From positions 196,777-251,435 of the forward strand of contig NZ_LMJW01000022.1 in assembly GCF_001429505.1 (NCBI RefSeq): a stretch of DNA of 54,659 nt, written 5' to 3'. Position 1 is the first letter of the stretch, and every line of letters begins with the position of its first letter. Below are positions 25,193 through 33,339 of this stretch, piece by piece. The notes under the pieces are model-generated. The model did no database searches. It worked only from the letters and a program-made list of their open reading frames with translations, and was not told where the DNA came from. The stretch comes from Allobosea sp. Root483D1. GTDB lineage: Bacteria; Pseudomonadota; Alphaproteobacteria; Rhizobiales; Beijerinckiaceae. The position numbers and the translations under genes were made by a program.

Positions 25193-25633
25193 ATGTGCGA
25201 CTACAGTCTGCACCATGTGATGTCGACTCCTGCCAAAGTCGGCGACGTCCTCAAGAGCATCAGCTTCATCGGATCGAGCACCAGGGGCTTCTGCGCCGCT
25301 GGCGAGCCGAGTGTCGCGGTTTGTGTCTTGCCGGGCACGGAGCTGGCCTTTGCGTCCGAGATCGAATGCGACAGGGCGATCGGCTTCCTGCCGCACCGCC
25401 GCCTCGGGGCGACGCTGGCGCGCTTCCGCCAGGTCGATCTCGACAAGCCCTATGCCCATCACGACGCGATCGAATTGCCCAACGGGCAGATCGTGCTGCT
25501 GACCAACCTGTCGGAAGGCCAGACCGCGACGGTGCTGCAATTGCCGGCGGACGAGCAGGCGCAGCGGGCCACGCCGACCGAGGCGGAACCGGCGCGGGCG
25601 CAAGACGAGCCGGTCTATATCTTCGGCATCTGA
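25193..25633 (+). CDS. Conserved hypothetical protein
   Basis: 146 aa with GGAGGG upstream of ATG. It opens MCDYSLHHVMSTPAKVGD and holds RGFCAAGEPSVAVCVLPGTE, LARFRQVDLDKPYAHHDAIE and GQIVLLTNLSEGQTATVLQL. I recall similar proteins in rhizobia, usually with the same MCDYSL start, but know no function. Three Cys and a paired His (AHHD) could bind a metal. It stands alone, in a gap between divergent genes. Confidence 0.75.
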   Translation: MCDYSLHHVMSTPAKVGDVLKSISFIGSSTRGFCAAGEPSVAVCVLPGTELAFASEIECDRAIGFLPHRRLGATLARFRQVDLDKPYAHHDAIELPNGQIVLLTNLSEGQTATVLQLPADEQAQRATPTEAEPARAQDEPVYIFGI

Positions 25634-25701
25634 CCGGGCGATCATAGGCGCACAGGCGTCCATTCTGGGCGGCGGGCTCGGCTTCGGGCGAGCCCGCCCG
25701 T

Positions 25702-26508
25702 TCAGCTGTGACGCCACTTCGGCTGGCGCTTCTCCATGAAGGCGCCGATGCCTTCTTCCGCATCGCGCGCCAGCATGTTCTCGACCATCACCGCCGAGGC
25801 ATGGTCATAGGCCGCCTTCAGCCCCATCTCGCGCTGCTCGTAGAAGGCGCGCTTGCCGACCTTGACGGTCGCGGCCGATTTCGAGGCGATGACCGCGGCG
25901 AGCCGCTTCGCCTCGGTCGACGCCTCGCCCGCCGGCACGACGCGATTGACCAGACCCATGCGCGCGGCCTCCTGCGCCGGCACCATCTCGCCGAGCAGCA
26001 GCATCTCCATCGCATGCTTGGCGGAGAGATTGCGCGAGAGCGCGACCATGGGCGTCGAGCAGAACAGGCCGATATGGACGCCCGGCGTGCAGAAGCGCGC
26101 AGCTTCGCCGGCGACGGCGAGGTCACACGATGCGACGAGCTGGCAGCCGGCGGCGGTCGCCGTGCCCTCGACAGCCGCGATCATCGGCTGGGGCAGGGCG
26201 GTGATCTGCTGCATCACGCCGGAGCAACGCCCGAGGATATCGGCGAAATAGGCGCGGCCGCGATCGGGATCGGCCCGGCGCGCACTCATCTCCTTGAGGT
26301 CGTGCCCCGCCGAGAAGACCGGGCCGGCGGCCGCCAGCACCACGGCGCGAACGCTGTGGTCTGCCGCGATTTCGGCCAGCGTCTCCGACAGGGCGGCGAG
26401 CATCGCCTCGCTCAGCGGATTGCGCGCTTCGGGCCGGTTCAGGGTCAGCGTCGCGATGCCGTCGGCATCTTCGCGCAGCAGGATCTGCGCTCTGGCATGG
26501 GCGTTCAT
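25702..26508 (-). CDS. Enoyl-CoA hydratase/isomerase family protein
   Basis: 268 aa. Crotonase fold with the oxyanion hole in SAGHDLKEMSA (near residue 66) and in EGTATAAGCQLVASCDLAVA (near 114). The order and the residues FCTPGVHIGLFCSTPMVAL resemble ECHDC3-like proteins rather than the classical FadB/PaaG Glu-Glu pair. It diverges from a PaaI-like thioesterase, so a shared acyl-CoA pathway is possible. The exact acyl chain is not predictable. Confidence 0.87.
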   Translation of the reverse strand: MNAHARAQILLREDADGIATLTLNRPEARNPLSEAMLAALSETLAEIAADHSVRAVVLAAAGPVFSAGHDLKEMSARRADPDRGRAYFADILGRCSGVMQQITALPQPMIAAVEGTATAAGCQLVASCDLAVAGEAARFCTPGVHIGLFCSTPMVALSRNLSAKHAMEMLLLGEMVPAQEAARMGLVNRVVPAGEASTEAKRLAAVIASKSAATVKVGKRAFYEQREMGLKAAYDHASAVMVENMLARDAEEGIGAFMEKRQPKWRHS

Positions 26509-26601
26509 GGCGAAAGCCTTTCGCTGTTTGCCCTATTGTCGGGAGGCGGGGGGCGTGCTGCAAGGGGCGTAACGTCCGATCAGACCCCGGTTTTCCGCAC
26601 G

Positions 26602-27030
26602 ATGACGACCCGCATGAGCGCCGCCGAGATCGAGGCCTATCTCGATCAGGTCTTCCCGCAGCTGCACTATGGCGGCCGGACCTATTTCGTCGAGGAGGTC
26701 GGTCCGCTCTCGGCGCGCATGCGCTGCGACTATCATGAGAAGCATCTGCGGCCGGGCGGCACCATCTCCGGCCCGACCATGATGGCGCTGGCCGATCTCG
26801 CGCTCTATGTCGCGATCCTCGCGCAGATCGGCCCGGTCGCGCTCGCGGTGACCACCAGCCTCAACTACAATTTCCTGCGCAAGCCGGGGCAGGCGGCGCT
26901 GATCGGCGAGGCGAAGCTGCTCAAGCTCGGCAAGCGCCTCGCCGTCGGCGAGGTCTGCCTCTATTCGCAAGGTGAGACCGAGCTGGTCTGCCACGCGACG
27001 GGGACCTATTCGATCCCGGCTGAGAGATAA
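26602..27030 (+). CDS. PaaI-type acyl-CoA thioesterase
   Basis: 142 aa from ATG 26602, 93 bp from the divergent hydratase gene. Hotdog fold: LRPGGTISGPTMMALADLAL (near residue 50) carries the helix with the catalytic acidic residue (ALAD), followed by VALAVTTSLNYNFLRKP. Length fits PaaI/YbgC-like thioesterases. It should hydrolyse aryl- or acyl-CoA esters in the cytoplasm. Confidence 0.87.
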   Translation: MTTRMSAAEIEAYLDQVFPQLHYGGRTYFVEEVGPLSARMRCDYHEKHLRPGGTISGPTMMALADLALYVAILAQIGPVALAVTTSLNYNFLRKPGQAALIGEAKLLKLGKRLAVGEVCLYSQGETELVCHATGTYSIPAER

Positions 27031-27107
27031 TCGCGGTATTCTGATACCGTTTCGTGCATTGCTCTGAAAACAATGGATTTTTCGCCAGAGACGGCTTTTA
27101 TCTTTGC

Positions 27108-27136
27108 TTGACATCGATAGGGTAGCCGCCTATCCA
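27108..27136 (+). promoter_or_regulatory. Promoter of rplM-rpsI
   Basis: TTGACA (27108-27113), a 17-base spacer and TATCCA (27131-27136). An inverted repeat GATAGG-N7-CCTATC (27116-27121/27129-27134) overlaps the spacer and -10 box and could be an operator. The stretch before it (27040-27107) is AT-rich. Confidence 0.6.
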
Positions 27137-27147
27137 GCGCTCACACC

Positions 27148-27180
27148 GCCGCCGGCTCGCCGGCGGCTTGTCCTTTTTTC
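27148..27180 (+). terminator. Terminator-like hairpin in the rplM leader (possible attenuator)
   Basis: GCCGCCGG-CTCG-CCGGCGGC (27148-27167) is a perfect eight-base stem followed by TTGTCCTTTTTTC. It lies after the promoter and 22 bases before the rplM start codon, so it would terminate or pause transcription inside the leader. Confidence 0.5.
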
Positions 27181-27201
27181 AAGCAGCCGAAGGGTGCCGC
27201 G

Positions 27202-27663
27202 ATGAAGACCATCTCGCTCAAGCCCGCCGATGTCGAGAAGAAGTGGGTTGTGATCGACGCCTCCGGGCTCGTCGTCGGCCGTCTCGCCTCCCTGGTGGCG
27301 ATGCGTCTGCGCGGCAAGCACAAGGCCGCTTACACCCCGCATGTCGACTGCGGCGACAACATCATCGTCATCAACGCCGACAAGGTGGTGCTGACCGGTC
27401 GCAAGCGCGACCAGAAGATCTACTACCATCACACCGGCTATGCCGGCGGCATCAAGGAGCGCTCCGCCAAGTTCATTCTCGAAGGTCGCTTCCCTGAGCG
27501 CATCGTCGAGAAGGCCATCGAGCGCATGCTGCCGCGCGGCCCGCTCTTCCGCCAGATCCTCGGCAATCTGCGCGTCTACAAGGGCTCTGAGCATCCGCAT
27601 GCCGCCCAGTCGCCCGAGGCGCTCGACGTCGCGGCGCTCAACCGCAAGAATGCGAGGGTCTGA
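27202..27663 (+). CDS. rplM: 50S ribosomal protein L13
   Basis: 153 aa, usual for alphaproteobacteria. Family motifs: WVVIDASGLVVGRLAS near residue 15, AYTPHVDCGDNIIVINADKV near 43 and YYHHTGYAGGIKE near 75. It is an early-assembling large-subunit protein. rpsI starts three bases after its stop, the usual rplM-rpsI operon. In E. coli L13 represses this operon by binding its own leader. Confidence 0.98.
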   Translation: MKTISLKPADVEKKWVVIDASGLVVGRLASLVAMRLRGKHKAAYTPHVDCGDNIIVINADKVVLTGRKRDQKIYYHHTGYAGGIKERSAKFILEGRFPERIVEKAIERMLPRGPLFRQILGNLRVYKGSEHPHAAQSPEALDVAALNRKNARV

Positions 27664-27665
27664 CG

Positions 27666-28145
27666 ATGGCCGAGGTTCTCCAGTCTCTCGAGCAGCTCGG
27701 CCAGGTCGCCAAGGGCACCCAGCCCGAGGCTCCTGTCCACGTCAAGAAGGTCGACGCGCAGGGCCGCGCCTATGCCACCGGCAAGCGCAAGAACGCCATC
27801 GCCCGCGTCTGGATCAAGCCGGGTTCCGGCAAGGTCACGATCAACACCCGTGACCAGGAAGTCTACTTCGCCCGTCCGGTGCTGCGCCTGATCCTGCAGC
27901 AGCCGCTGATGCTGGTCGATCGCATGACCCAGTACGATGTGATCGTCACGGTCAAGGGCGGCGGCCTCTCCGGCCAGGCCGGCGCGGTCCGCCACGGCAT
28001 CTCCAAGGCTCTGACCTTCTACGAGCCCGAGCTGCGTGGCCCGCTCAAGAAGGAAGGCTTCCTGACCCGCGACTCGCGTGTCGTCGAGCGTAAGAAGTTC
28101 GGCAAGGCCAAGGCCCGCCGCAGCTTCCAGTTCTCGAAGCGCTGA
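27666..28145 (+). CDS. rpsI: 30S ribosomal protein S9
   Basis: 159 aa with a 30-residue N-terminal extension seen in alphaproteobacteria. The S9 core starts AYATGKRKNAIARVWIKPG and ends in KARRSFQFSKR, whose C-terminal Lys-Arg reaches the P-site tRNA. GGGLSGQAGAVRHGISKALT is the signature. Co-transcribed with rplM and followed by a strong terminator. Confidence 0.98.
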   Translation: MAEVLQSLEQLGQVAKGTQPEAPVHVKKVDAQGRAYATGKRKNAIARVWIKPGSGKVTINTRDQEVYFARPVLRLILQQPLMLVDRMTQYDVIVTVKGGGLSGQAGAVRHGISKALTFYEPELRGPLKKEGFLTRDSRVVERKKFGKAKARRSFQFSKR

Positions 28146-28177
28146 TTTCTGTATCGGCCCCTGCCGATATCGATCCG

Positions 28178-28206
28178 AAGGGCGGCTCTCACGAGCCGCC
28201 CTTTTT
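28178..28206 (+). terminator. Intrinsic terminator of rplM-rpsI
   Basis: GGGCGGCTC-TCAC-GAGCCGCCC followed by TTTTT. The stem is nine perfect GC-rich pairs, extended by AA/TT. The LysR gene converges and ends four bases beyond it. Confidence 0.92.
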
Positions 28207-28209
28207 CGT

Positions 28210-29091
28210 TCAGGAGTGGGCTTCCAGCCAGGCGACGACCTCGGCCCGCCGCGGATGCGGCTTGCCGGCCGGCGGGAACAGCATGGTCAGCCGGTCGCCG
28301 CTCGGAAGTTCGTCGATGAAAGGTGTAACCAGCCGCCCGTCCGCCAGATATGGCGCGACAAGGCTCCGGCGGCCGAGCAGGACACCGGCGCCGCCGAGCG
28401 CCGCATCGAGCGCCAGCGCATAGAGCGAATAGGACGGGCCGCGGCCGGCATCGATCCCATGGGTGGAGACGTGGCGCAGCCAGCGCGCCCAGTCGCTGCG
28501 CCAGACGGCGTCGTGCAGCAAGGTCTGCCCGGCGAGATCGGCGGGAGTCCGCAGTGCGCGAGCGAGCGCCGGGGCGCAGACCGGAAGCAGGCTGTCTTCG
28601 CCGAGCGCAAGCGCGTCGGCCGGGGGCTTGGCGAGATAGAACAGCGCGAGGTCGAAACTGTCGTGCCGGCCAGCGGGCGGCTCCTCCATCGCGCTGATCG
28701 AGATGGCAAGGTCGGGAAACGCCCGTTGCAGCGCCGGCAGGCGGGGCGACAGCCAGAGCTGGGCGATGCAGGGCAGGGCGGTGATGACGAGCGCCCGGCC
28801 GGCGTGGCTCGCCTTGAGGTCGTGCACGGTCAGGGCGAGCGCATCGAAGGCGGCGCTGAGACGCGGCCTTGCCTCCTGCGCGGCCTCCGTCAACGCCACG
28901 CCCTGCGGCAGCCGTCGGAACAGCGTCAGCCCGAGAAAAGCTTCGAGATGCCGAACCTGCTGGGCGATGGCGCCTTGCGTTACCCCGATCTCCTCGGCCG
29001 CCCGCGAGAAGCTGCCGAGCCGCGCCGCCGCTTCGAAGGCGCGCAGCGCATTGAGCGGCGGCAAAGGCGGGCGGGGTGGTCTGACGGGCAT
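28210..29091 (-). CDS. LysR-family transcriptional regulator (GcvA-like)
   Basis: 293 aa from ATG 29091 (an in-frame GTG three codons upstream is possible). The winged helix-turn-helix is at about residues 12-70 (LNALRAFEAAARLGSFSRAA, VTQGAIAQQVRHLEAFLG), the effector domain from 90. The leading Pro-rich PPRPPLPPLNALRAFE and HLE...LFRRLP fit the GcvA branch. It diverges from an SHMT-like enzyme gene, its probable target; a 21-bp palindrome between them is a likely binding site. Confidence 0.9.
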   Translation of the reverse strand: MPVRPPRPPLPPLNALRAFEAAARLGSFSRAAEEIGVTQGAIAQQVRHLEAFLGLTLFRRLPQGVALTEAAQEARPRLSAAFDALALTVHDLKASHAGRALVITALPCIAQLWLSPRLPALQRAFPDLAISISAMEEPPAGRHDSFDLALFYLAKPPADALALGEDSLLPVCAPALARALRTPADLAGQTLLHDAVWRSDWARWLRHVSTHGIDAGRGPSYSLYALALDAALGGAGVLLGRRSLVAPYLADGRLVTPFIDELPSGDRLTMLFPPAGKPHPRRAEVVAWLEAHS

Positions 29092-29108
29092 GCTCGACAC
29101 CAGCGGGC

Positions 29109-29129
29109 AGGCCTAGATTTTCTAGGCCT
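29109..29129. promoter_or_regulatory. Likely LysR operator
   Basis: AGGCCTAG-ATTTT-CTAGGCCT is a perfect eight-base inverted repeat with a five-base AT spacer in the 119-bp divergent gap, 18 bases before the regulator's start and about 80 bases before the enzyme gene. Confidence 0.6.
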
Positions 29130-29210
29130 TCCGGCGACGATAACTGGTTTGCATCCGCGCCGGCAAATCGCTGCAATGGCTGCACGAAACAACACTCTGC
29201 GGGGGATGCG

Positions 29211-30536
29211 ATGACGGTGAAACTGGCGCGGCGCGATTGGGTGCCGGCGGCGAGCGAGGATTATGTGCTGAGGATTGCCGGAGAGATCGCCGGCCAGGAC
29301 CGTGCGGCGCGTGAGACCAGGCTCGCCGATCTCGTCGCCGAGAACCGCACCATCCATGAGCGCGACTGCGTCAATCTCAACCCGGCGACCAATGTGATGA
29401 ACCCACGCGCCGAGGCGGTGCTCGGGCAGGGGCTCGGGAGCCGGCCCTCGCTCGGCTATCCCGGCGACAAATACGAGATGGGCCTCGAGGCGATCGAGCA
29501 GATCGAGGTGATGGCGGCCGAGCTCGCGGCGCAGGTCTTCGGCGCTTCCTATGCCGAAATCCGCGTGCCCTCCGGCGCGATCGCCAATCTCTATGTCTTC
29601 ATGGCGGCGGCGAAGCCCGGCGATGTCGTGATCGCGCCGCCGCCCGCGATCGGCGGCCACGTCACCCATCACGGCGCCGGCGCCGCCGGGCTTTATGGCG
29701 TCGTCAGCCATCCCGCGCCGGTCGATGCCGCCGGGTACACGGTCGATGTCGCGCGCCTACGCGAGGATGCGCTGCGGCTGCGACCGAAGGTGATCAGCAT
29801 CGGCGGCAGCCTCAACCTGTTCCCGCATCCGATCCGCGAGATCCGCGCCATCGCCGACGAGGTCGGGGCGATCGTGCTGTTCGACGCCGCCCACCTTTCC
29901 GGCATGATCGCAGGTGGTGGCTGGCAGCAGCCGCTGGAGGAGGGCGCTCACGTCATGACGATGAGCACCTATAAGAGCCTGGGCGGCCCGCCTTCAGGTT
30001 TGATCGTCACCAACGATGCCGGCCTCGCCGAAAAGCTCGACGCCATCGCCTATCCCGGCCTCACCGCCAATTTCGACGCGGCCAAGTCGGCGGCGCTGGC
30101 GATCACCATGATGGACTGGCAGGAATTCGGTTCCGACTACGCGGCGATGATGGCGGCGACGGCAAAGACGCTGGCCGAGGCCCTGGCGGAGCGGCAGGTG
30201 CCGGTCTTCGCCCGCGATCGCGGCATGACGACCTCGCACCAGTTCGCGATCGAGGCGGCGCCCTATGGCGGCGGCCAGGCCGCGGCGAAGCGGCTGCGCG
30301 CCGTCAACATCCTGAGCTGCGGCATCGGCCTGCCGATCGCGGAGGTCGCCGGCGACGTCAACGGCCTCAGGCTCGGCACGCCCGAGATCGTCCGCTTTGG
30401 CATGAAGCCCAAGCACATGCCGGAACTCGCCGGCTATATCGCCGACGGGCTGTCGGGCGCGCGTCCTGACGAGGCGATCGCCCGCGACGTCACCGCCTTC
30501 CGGCGGAGGTTCGGCAGGCTGCACTATGTGAGGTGA
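29211..30536 (+). CDS. Serine hydroxymethyltransferase-like PLP enzyme
   Basis: 441 aa. SHMT fold: AENRTIHERDCVNLNPATNV near residue 43, YPGDKYEMGLEAIEQIE near 83 and the PLP Lys255 in STYKSLGGPPSG (STHKT in true GlyA). Shorter motifs of GlyA, such as the YGG tetrahydrofolate contact, are altered. It is therefore more like alpha-methylserine hydroxymethyltransferase or aldolase, or another beta-hydroxy amino-acid aldolase, than housekeeping GlyA. Under probable control of the divergent LysR gene. Confidence 0.82.
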   Translation: MTVKLARRDWVPAASEDYVLRIAGEIAGQDRAARETRLADLVAENRTIHERDCVNLNPATNVMNPRAEAVLGQGLGSRPSLGYPGDKYEMGLEAIEQIEVMAAELAAQVFGASYAEIRVPSGAIANLYVFMAAAKPGDVVIAPPPAIGGHVTHHGAGAAGLYGVVSHPAPVDAAGYTVDVARLREDALRLRPKVISIGGSLNLFPHPIREIRAIADEVGAIVLFDAAHLSGMIAGGGWQQPLEEGAHVMTMSTYKSLGGPPSGLIVTNDAGLAEKLDAIAYPGLTANFDAAKSAALAITMMDWQEFGSDYAAMMAATAKTLAEALAERQVPVFARDRGMTTSHQFAIEAAPYGGGQAAAKRLRAVNILSCGIGLPIAEVAGDVNGLRLGTPEIVRFGMKPKHMPELAGYIADGLSGARPDEAIARDVTAFRRRFGRLHYVR

Positions 30537-30546
30537 CGGGCGCGGC

Positions 30547-30656
30547 GCGTCATTCTCGGGCGGAGCGAAGCGCAGGCCCGAGAATCTCATGACCAGGAGG
30601 CGCTGACAGAAGCCTCCTCCGGCCTGAGATGCTCGGGGCAAGCCCGAGCATGACGC
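30547..30656. repeat. Palindromic repeat family 2, copy b
   Basis: Opposite orientation to copy a: begins GCGTCATTCTCGGGCGGAGC and ends GCCCGAGCATGACGC, with the same two hairpins and a more divergent middle (AGGAGGCGCTGACAGAAGCC). It fills the gap between the convergent SHMT-like and serine hydrolase genes. Confidence 0.85.
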
Positions 30657-30659
30657 TCT

Positions 30660-32036
30660 TCAATGGCCGTAACGCTCCAGCATCTCCTCCTTCAGCGCGT
30701 CTTCCGAGATCACCTGCGCGGCGCCGATCCAGGCTGCTTCGATCTCTCCCGCCGCGTTGCGGACGAGTCGCGCCGGCTCGCCGGGGCTGGCGAAGGCCGA
30801 GGCCTTCACGATGCGGCCCCGGTCCTCGCCCTCGAGCGCGATCTCGCCGGCGTCGAGGAACGGGTTGAACAGCGCCGGATTGGCCATCAGCACCTTGCCG
30901 TCGACCGGGACGAGGTCGCCGGCGCCCCAGATCGTCCAGAGCCGCTTGCGCCAACGCTGCGTCGCCGGCGTTGGTGCGCCGTGCTCGGCGAAGGCGCGGA
31001 AGATCTGGATCACGCCGTCGAGCCAGGGATGGGCGAGGCCGTCTATGGCATTGGTCAGCACCGAGACGGTGAGGCCCTGCTCCGGCACGGTGGCAGTGCG
31101 GGTGATGAAGCCCTGGAAGCCGCCGGAATGGCCGACCCAGTCCCAGCCATCGCCACCGCCGGAGATGGTGCCGAGGCCGTAATGGCGGCCGAGGCTGCTC
31201 TCGGCGTCGGGCCAGAGCCGGCGCGTCATCTCGCGGCGGCTCAGCGGCGACAGGACGCTGGCTTCAGCCTTGGGCGAGAGCTGGGCGATATAGCGGGCGA
31301 TGTCGGCCGCGGTGGCGACGAATCCGGCGGCCGAGACCATGGCATTGCCGGGATTGTCGGCTGGTATCACCACGCGCCGGCCGAGCGGCAGCGTGCCGCT
31401 ATGGCCCTTCGCCATCGGCCCCTTCCAGAGCGTGATGTCGGGCCGGGTCTCCTTCAGCCCGGCGGGCGCGACGATCTCGCGGGCGATCCAGTCGGCATAG
31501 GGCTCGCCCGTCACCGCCTCGATGACGAGGCCGAGCAGGCCGAAGCCGTGATTGGAGTATTTGAGGCGCTGCGAAGCCGGGAAGACTGGGGGCCTGGCGA
31601 GATCGGCGAGCAGCTCGTCCTTGCGCAGATAGGGCCTGCGGTCGAAGAACTGGCCGCAATCGACGCCGTCGCGAGCGAGGCCGGCGCTGTTGGAGAGAAG
31701 CTGGGTCAGCGTGACCGCGGCGACCGCGGGATGCAGGCCGTCGATATGGGCGCCGGCCCGGTCGTCGAGCCGCAGGCGCCCTTGTTCGACAAGGCGCAGG
31801 ATGCCGGCGGCGGTGAAGCTCTTCGAATGCGAGGCGATGCGGAAGCCATGGCGCGGCGTCAGCGCCTCGCCGGTCGCAAGGTCGGCGCTGCCGAAGGCGG
31901 CCTCCAGCACGATCTCGCCCTCGCGGGCGATCGCGACCGCGCAGCCGGGCTGGTCATGGAGACGGCGCTGGAATTCGAGCCAGCTTGCGACATAGTCGAG
32001 CGCGGCGGGCAGCCAGGGCTTCATCGGGGAATCCAT
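30660..32036 (-). CDS. Serine hydrolase, class C beta-lactamase/DD-peptidase family
   Basis: 458 aa from ATG 32036; in-frame ATGs at 32063 and 32024 are alternatives. Catalytic SxxK is SHSK at residues 69-72, the Tyr motif is YSN at 160-162 and the third motif is GHSGG near 320. No clear signal peptide. A C-terminal extra domain of about 90 residues follows residue 365. Relatives include esterases, D-aminopeptidases and penicillin-binding proteins; the substrate cannot be chosen from sequence. Confidence 0.87.
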   Translation of the reverse strand: MDSPMKPWLPAALDYVASWLEFQRRLHDQPGCAVAIAREGEIVLEAAFGSADLATGEALTPRHGFRIASHSKSFTAAGILRLVEQGRLRLDDRAGAHIDGLHPAVAAVTLTQLLSNSAGLARDGVDCGQFFDRRPYLRKDELLADLARPPVFPASQRLKYSNHGFGLLGLVIEAVTGEPYADWIAREIVAPAGLKETRPDITLWKGPMAKGHSGTLPLGRRVVIPADNPGNAMVSAAGFVATAADIARYIAQLSPKAEASVLSPLSRREMTRRLWPDAESSLGRHYGLGTISGGGDGWDWVGHSGGFQGFITRTATVPEQGLTVSVLTNAIDGLAHPWLDGVIQIFRAFAEHGAPTPATQRWRKRLWTIWGAGDLVPVDGKVLMANPALFNPFLDAGEIALEGEDRGRIVKASAFASPGEPARLVRNAAGEIEAAWIGAAQVISEDALKEEMLERYGH

Positions 32037-32193
32037 CGTCGAGCGGGGCAGGAGGTAGAGCATCGCATGGGCGATGGCGCTGCGTCAGCGCCGCAAAGCA
32101 CGGGAGCCATGCATTGCCCACCGAAACGCCTTCGTCCTTGCCCTCGACGCTTACGCGTGGCATCCGTCCGCGCCACACATAAGGATCGTCACC

Positions 32194-32406
32194 GTGGACA
32201 AGACCGAACTCGCCAAGCTCGAAGCCTATCTCCGCCGCACCTTCGCCAACCACAACATCAGCGTGCGCGCGCGGCTGAAGAAGACCGATTCGGCCGAGGT
32301 CTATCTCGCCGACGAATTCATCGGCATCATCCATGTCGACGACGAGGACGGCGACCGCTCGTTCAACTTCACCATGGCGATCCTCGACGTCGATCTCGAG
32401 GACTGA
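32194..32406 (+). CDS. DUF3126 family protein
   Basis: 70 aa from GTG 32194 with AAGGA upstream (MDKTELAKLEAYLRRTFANH). Acidic C-terminus: VYLADEFIGIIHVDDEDGDR then SFNFTMAILDVDLED. This is the full DUF3126 domain, found in alphaproteobacteria, cytoplasmic and without known function. It stands alone, divergent from the serine hydrolase. Confidence 0.85.
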   Translation: MDKTELAKLEAYLRRTFANHNISVRARLKKTDSAEVYLADEFIGIIHVDDEDGDRSFNFTMAILDVDLED

Positions 32407-32430
32407 GGCGCACGCTCCGGGTATTTTCTG

Positions 32431-32543
32431 CCCTCATCCAGAGGAGGCCCGCAGGGCCGTCTCGAAGGATGGTCCAGATGTCTCCCGAGCCTCCTGAAAC
32501 ATCCTTCGAGACGCGGACTGTCATCCGCTCCTCAGGATGAGGG
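32431..32543. repeat. Palindromic extragenic repeat (family 3)
   Basis: The outer arms CCCTCATCCAGAGGAG and CTCCTCAGGATGAGGG pair at 15 of 16 positions. Inner arms CGTCTCGAAGGATG and CATCCTTCGAGACG also pair, so the whole 113 bp can fold as one long hairpin. Similar elements are common between rhizobial genes. Lies between convergent genes. Confidence 0.75.
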
Positions 32544-32556
32544 CTCGGGGCTTCGC

Positions 32557-33282
32557 TCAGCGCATCAGCCCGTCGATGGTGCGACGCACGCCGCCGAGCA
32601 TCACCTGCCAGTCGGCGACGATGGCACGCGGGAAGCGGATGTTCACATCGACGCCGCGATGGCGGAAGGTCACGCGGCAAGGCTCGTCGAGGCCGACCTG
32701 GGCGGTGTCGACCGGGCAGCGCGCCGCAAAGCCGCGCCCGTCCGGCACCGAGACGTAGAGCTCGTCGCCGTCATAGGGTGAGCCCTTGCGGAAGCCGCGC
32801 ACCACCAGCCCGCCCGGATTGGACCAGACCGTCGGCGTCAGGAATCGCGCATAGACGGAAAGCTGCGTCGCCGGCTCGTTGACCTTGTCCGGCGGACTCA
32901 GCGTGATCAGGAGCCGCTTGCGGGTTTCGGGCGTCACCGGCCCGAGGCTCGGCCAGTCCAGGCGCAGGCGCGCCATGCCGACGAGGCGGCCCTCATCCGA
33001 ATCGGCGCCGGTCAGATTTTCCGGGATCGCCAGCACCACATCGCCGACGCGCGACGCTTGCAATTCGGTTCCGGCGTCCGGGTTGGGCCGGGTGGCGAGG
33101 AGAGCAAGGCCGGTGCCGCCGAGCCCGAGCACGACGATCGCCGCCGCGAGCCGCAGCAACGCCCGGTCGCCGCGCGGCGGGACCGGCACTGGGCGGCGCT
33201 TGAGATGGTTTCGGATCAGCGCCGCGACATTGGTGGCGCTGGCGAGCGGCTGGTTCTGGTCGGGCGCGGCGTAAAGGCTCAT
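32557..33282 (-). CDS. Membrane-anchored hypothetical protein
   Basis: 241 aa. A cytoplasmic N-terminus of about 43 residues with a basic stretch (NHLKRRPVPVPPRGDR) precedes one membrane helix (RLAAAIVVLGLGGTGLALLA, about 44-63). The periplasmic part of about 175 residues ends in a domain with two Cys (AARCPVD, DEPCRVTF) that may form a disulfide. Family not recognised, though similar proteins seem common in the order. CtrA-like boxes lie in its divergent promoter region. Confidence 0.7.
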   Translation of the reverse strand: MSLYAAPDQNQPLASATNVAALIRNHLKRRPVPVPPRGDRALLRLAAAIVVLGLGGTGLALLATRPNPDAGTELQASRVGDVVLAIPENLTGADSDEGRLVGMARLRLDWPSLGPVTPETRKRLLITLSPPDKVNEPATQLSVYARFLTPTVWSNPGGLVVRGFRKGSPYDGDELYVSVPDGRGFAARCPVDTAQVGLDEPCRVTFRHRGVDVNIRFPRAIVADWQVMLGGVRRTIDGLMR

Positions 33283-33339
33283 CGGATTCGTCCCCGGGGC
33301 CGGCGTGCGGCCCTGTCAGGAAACTCAACCAGAGCCGCC

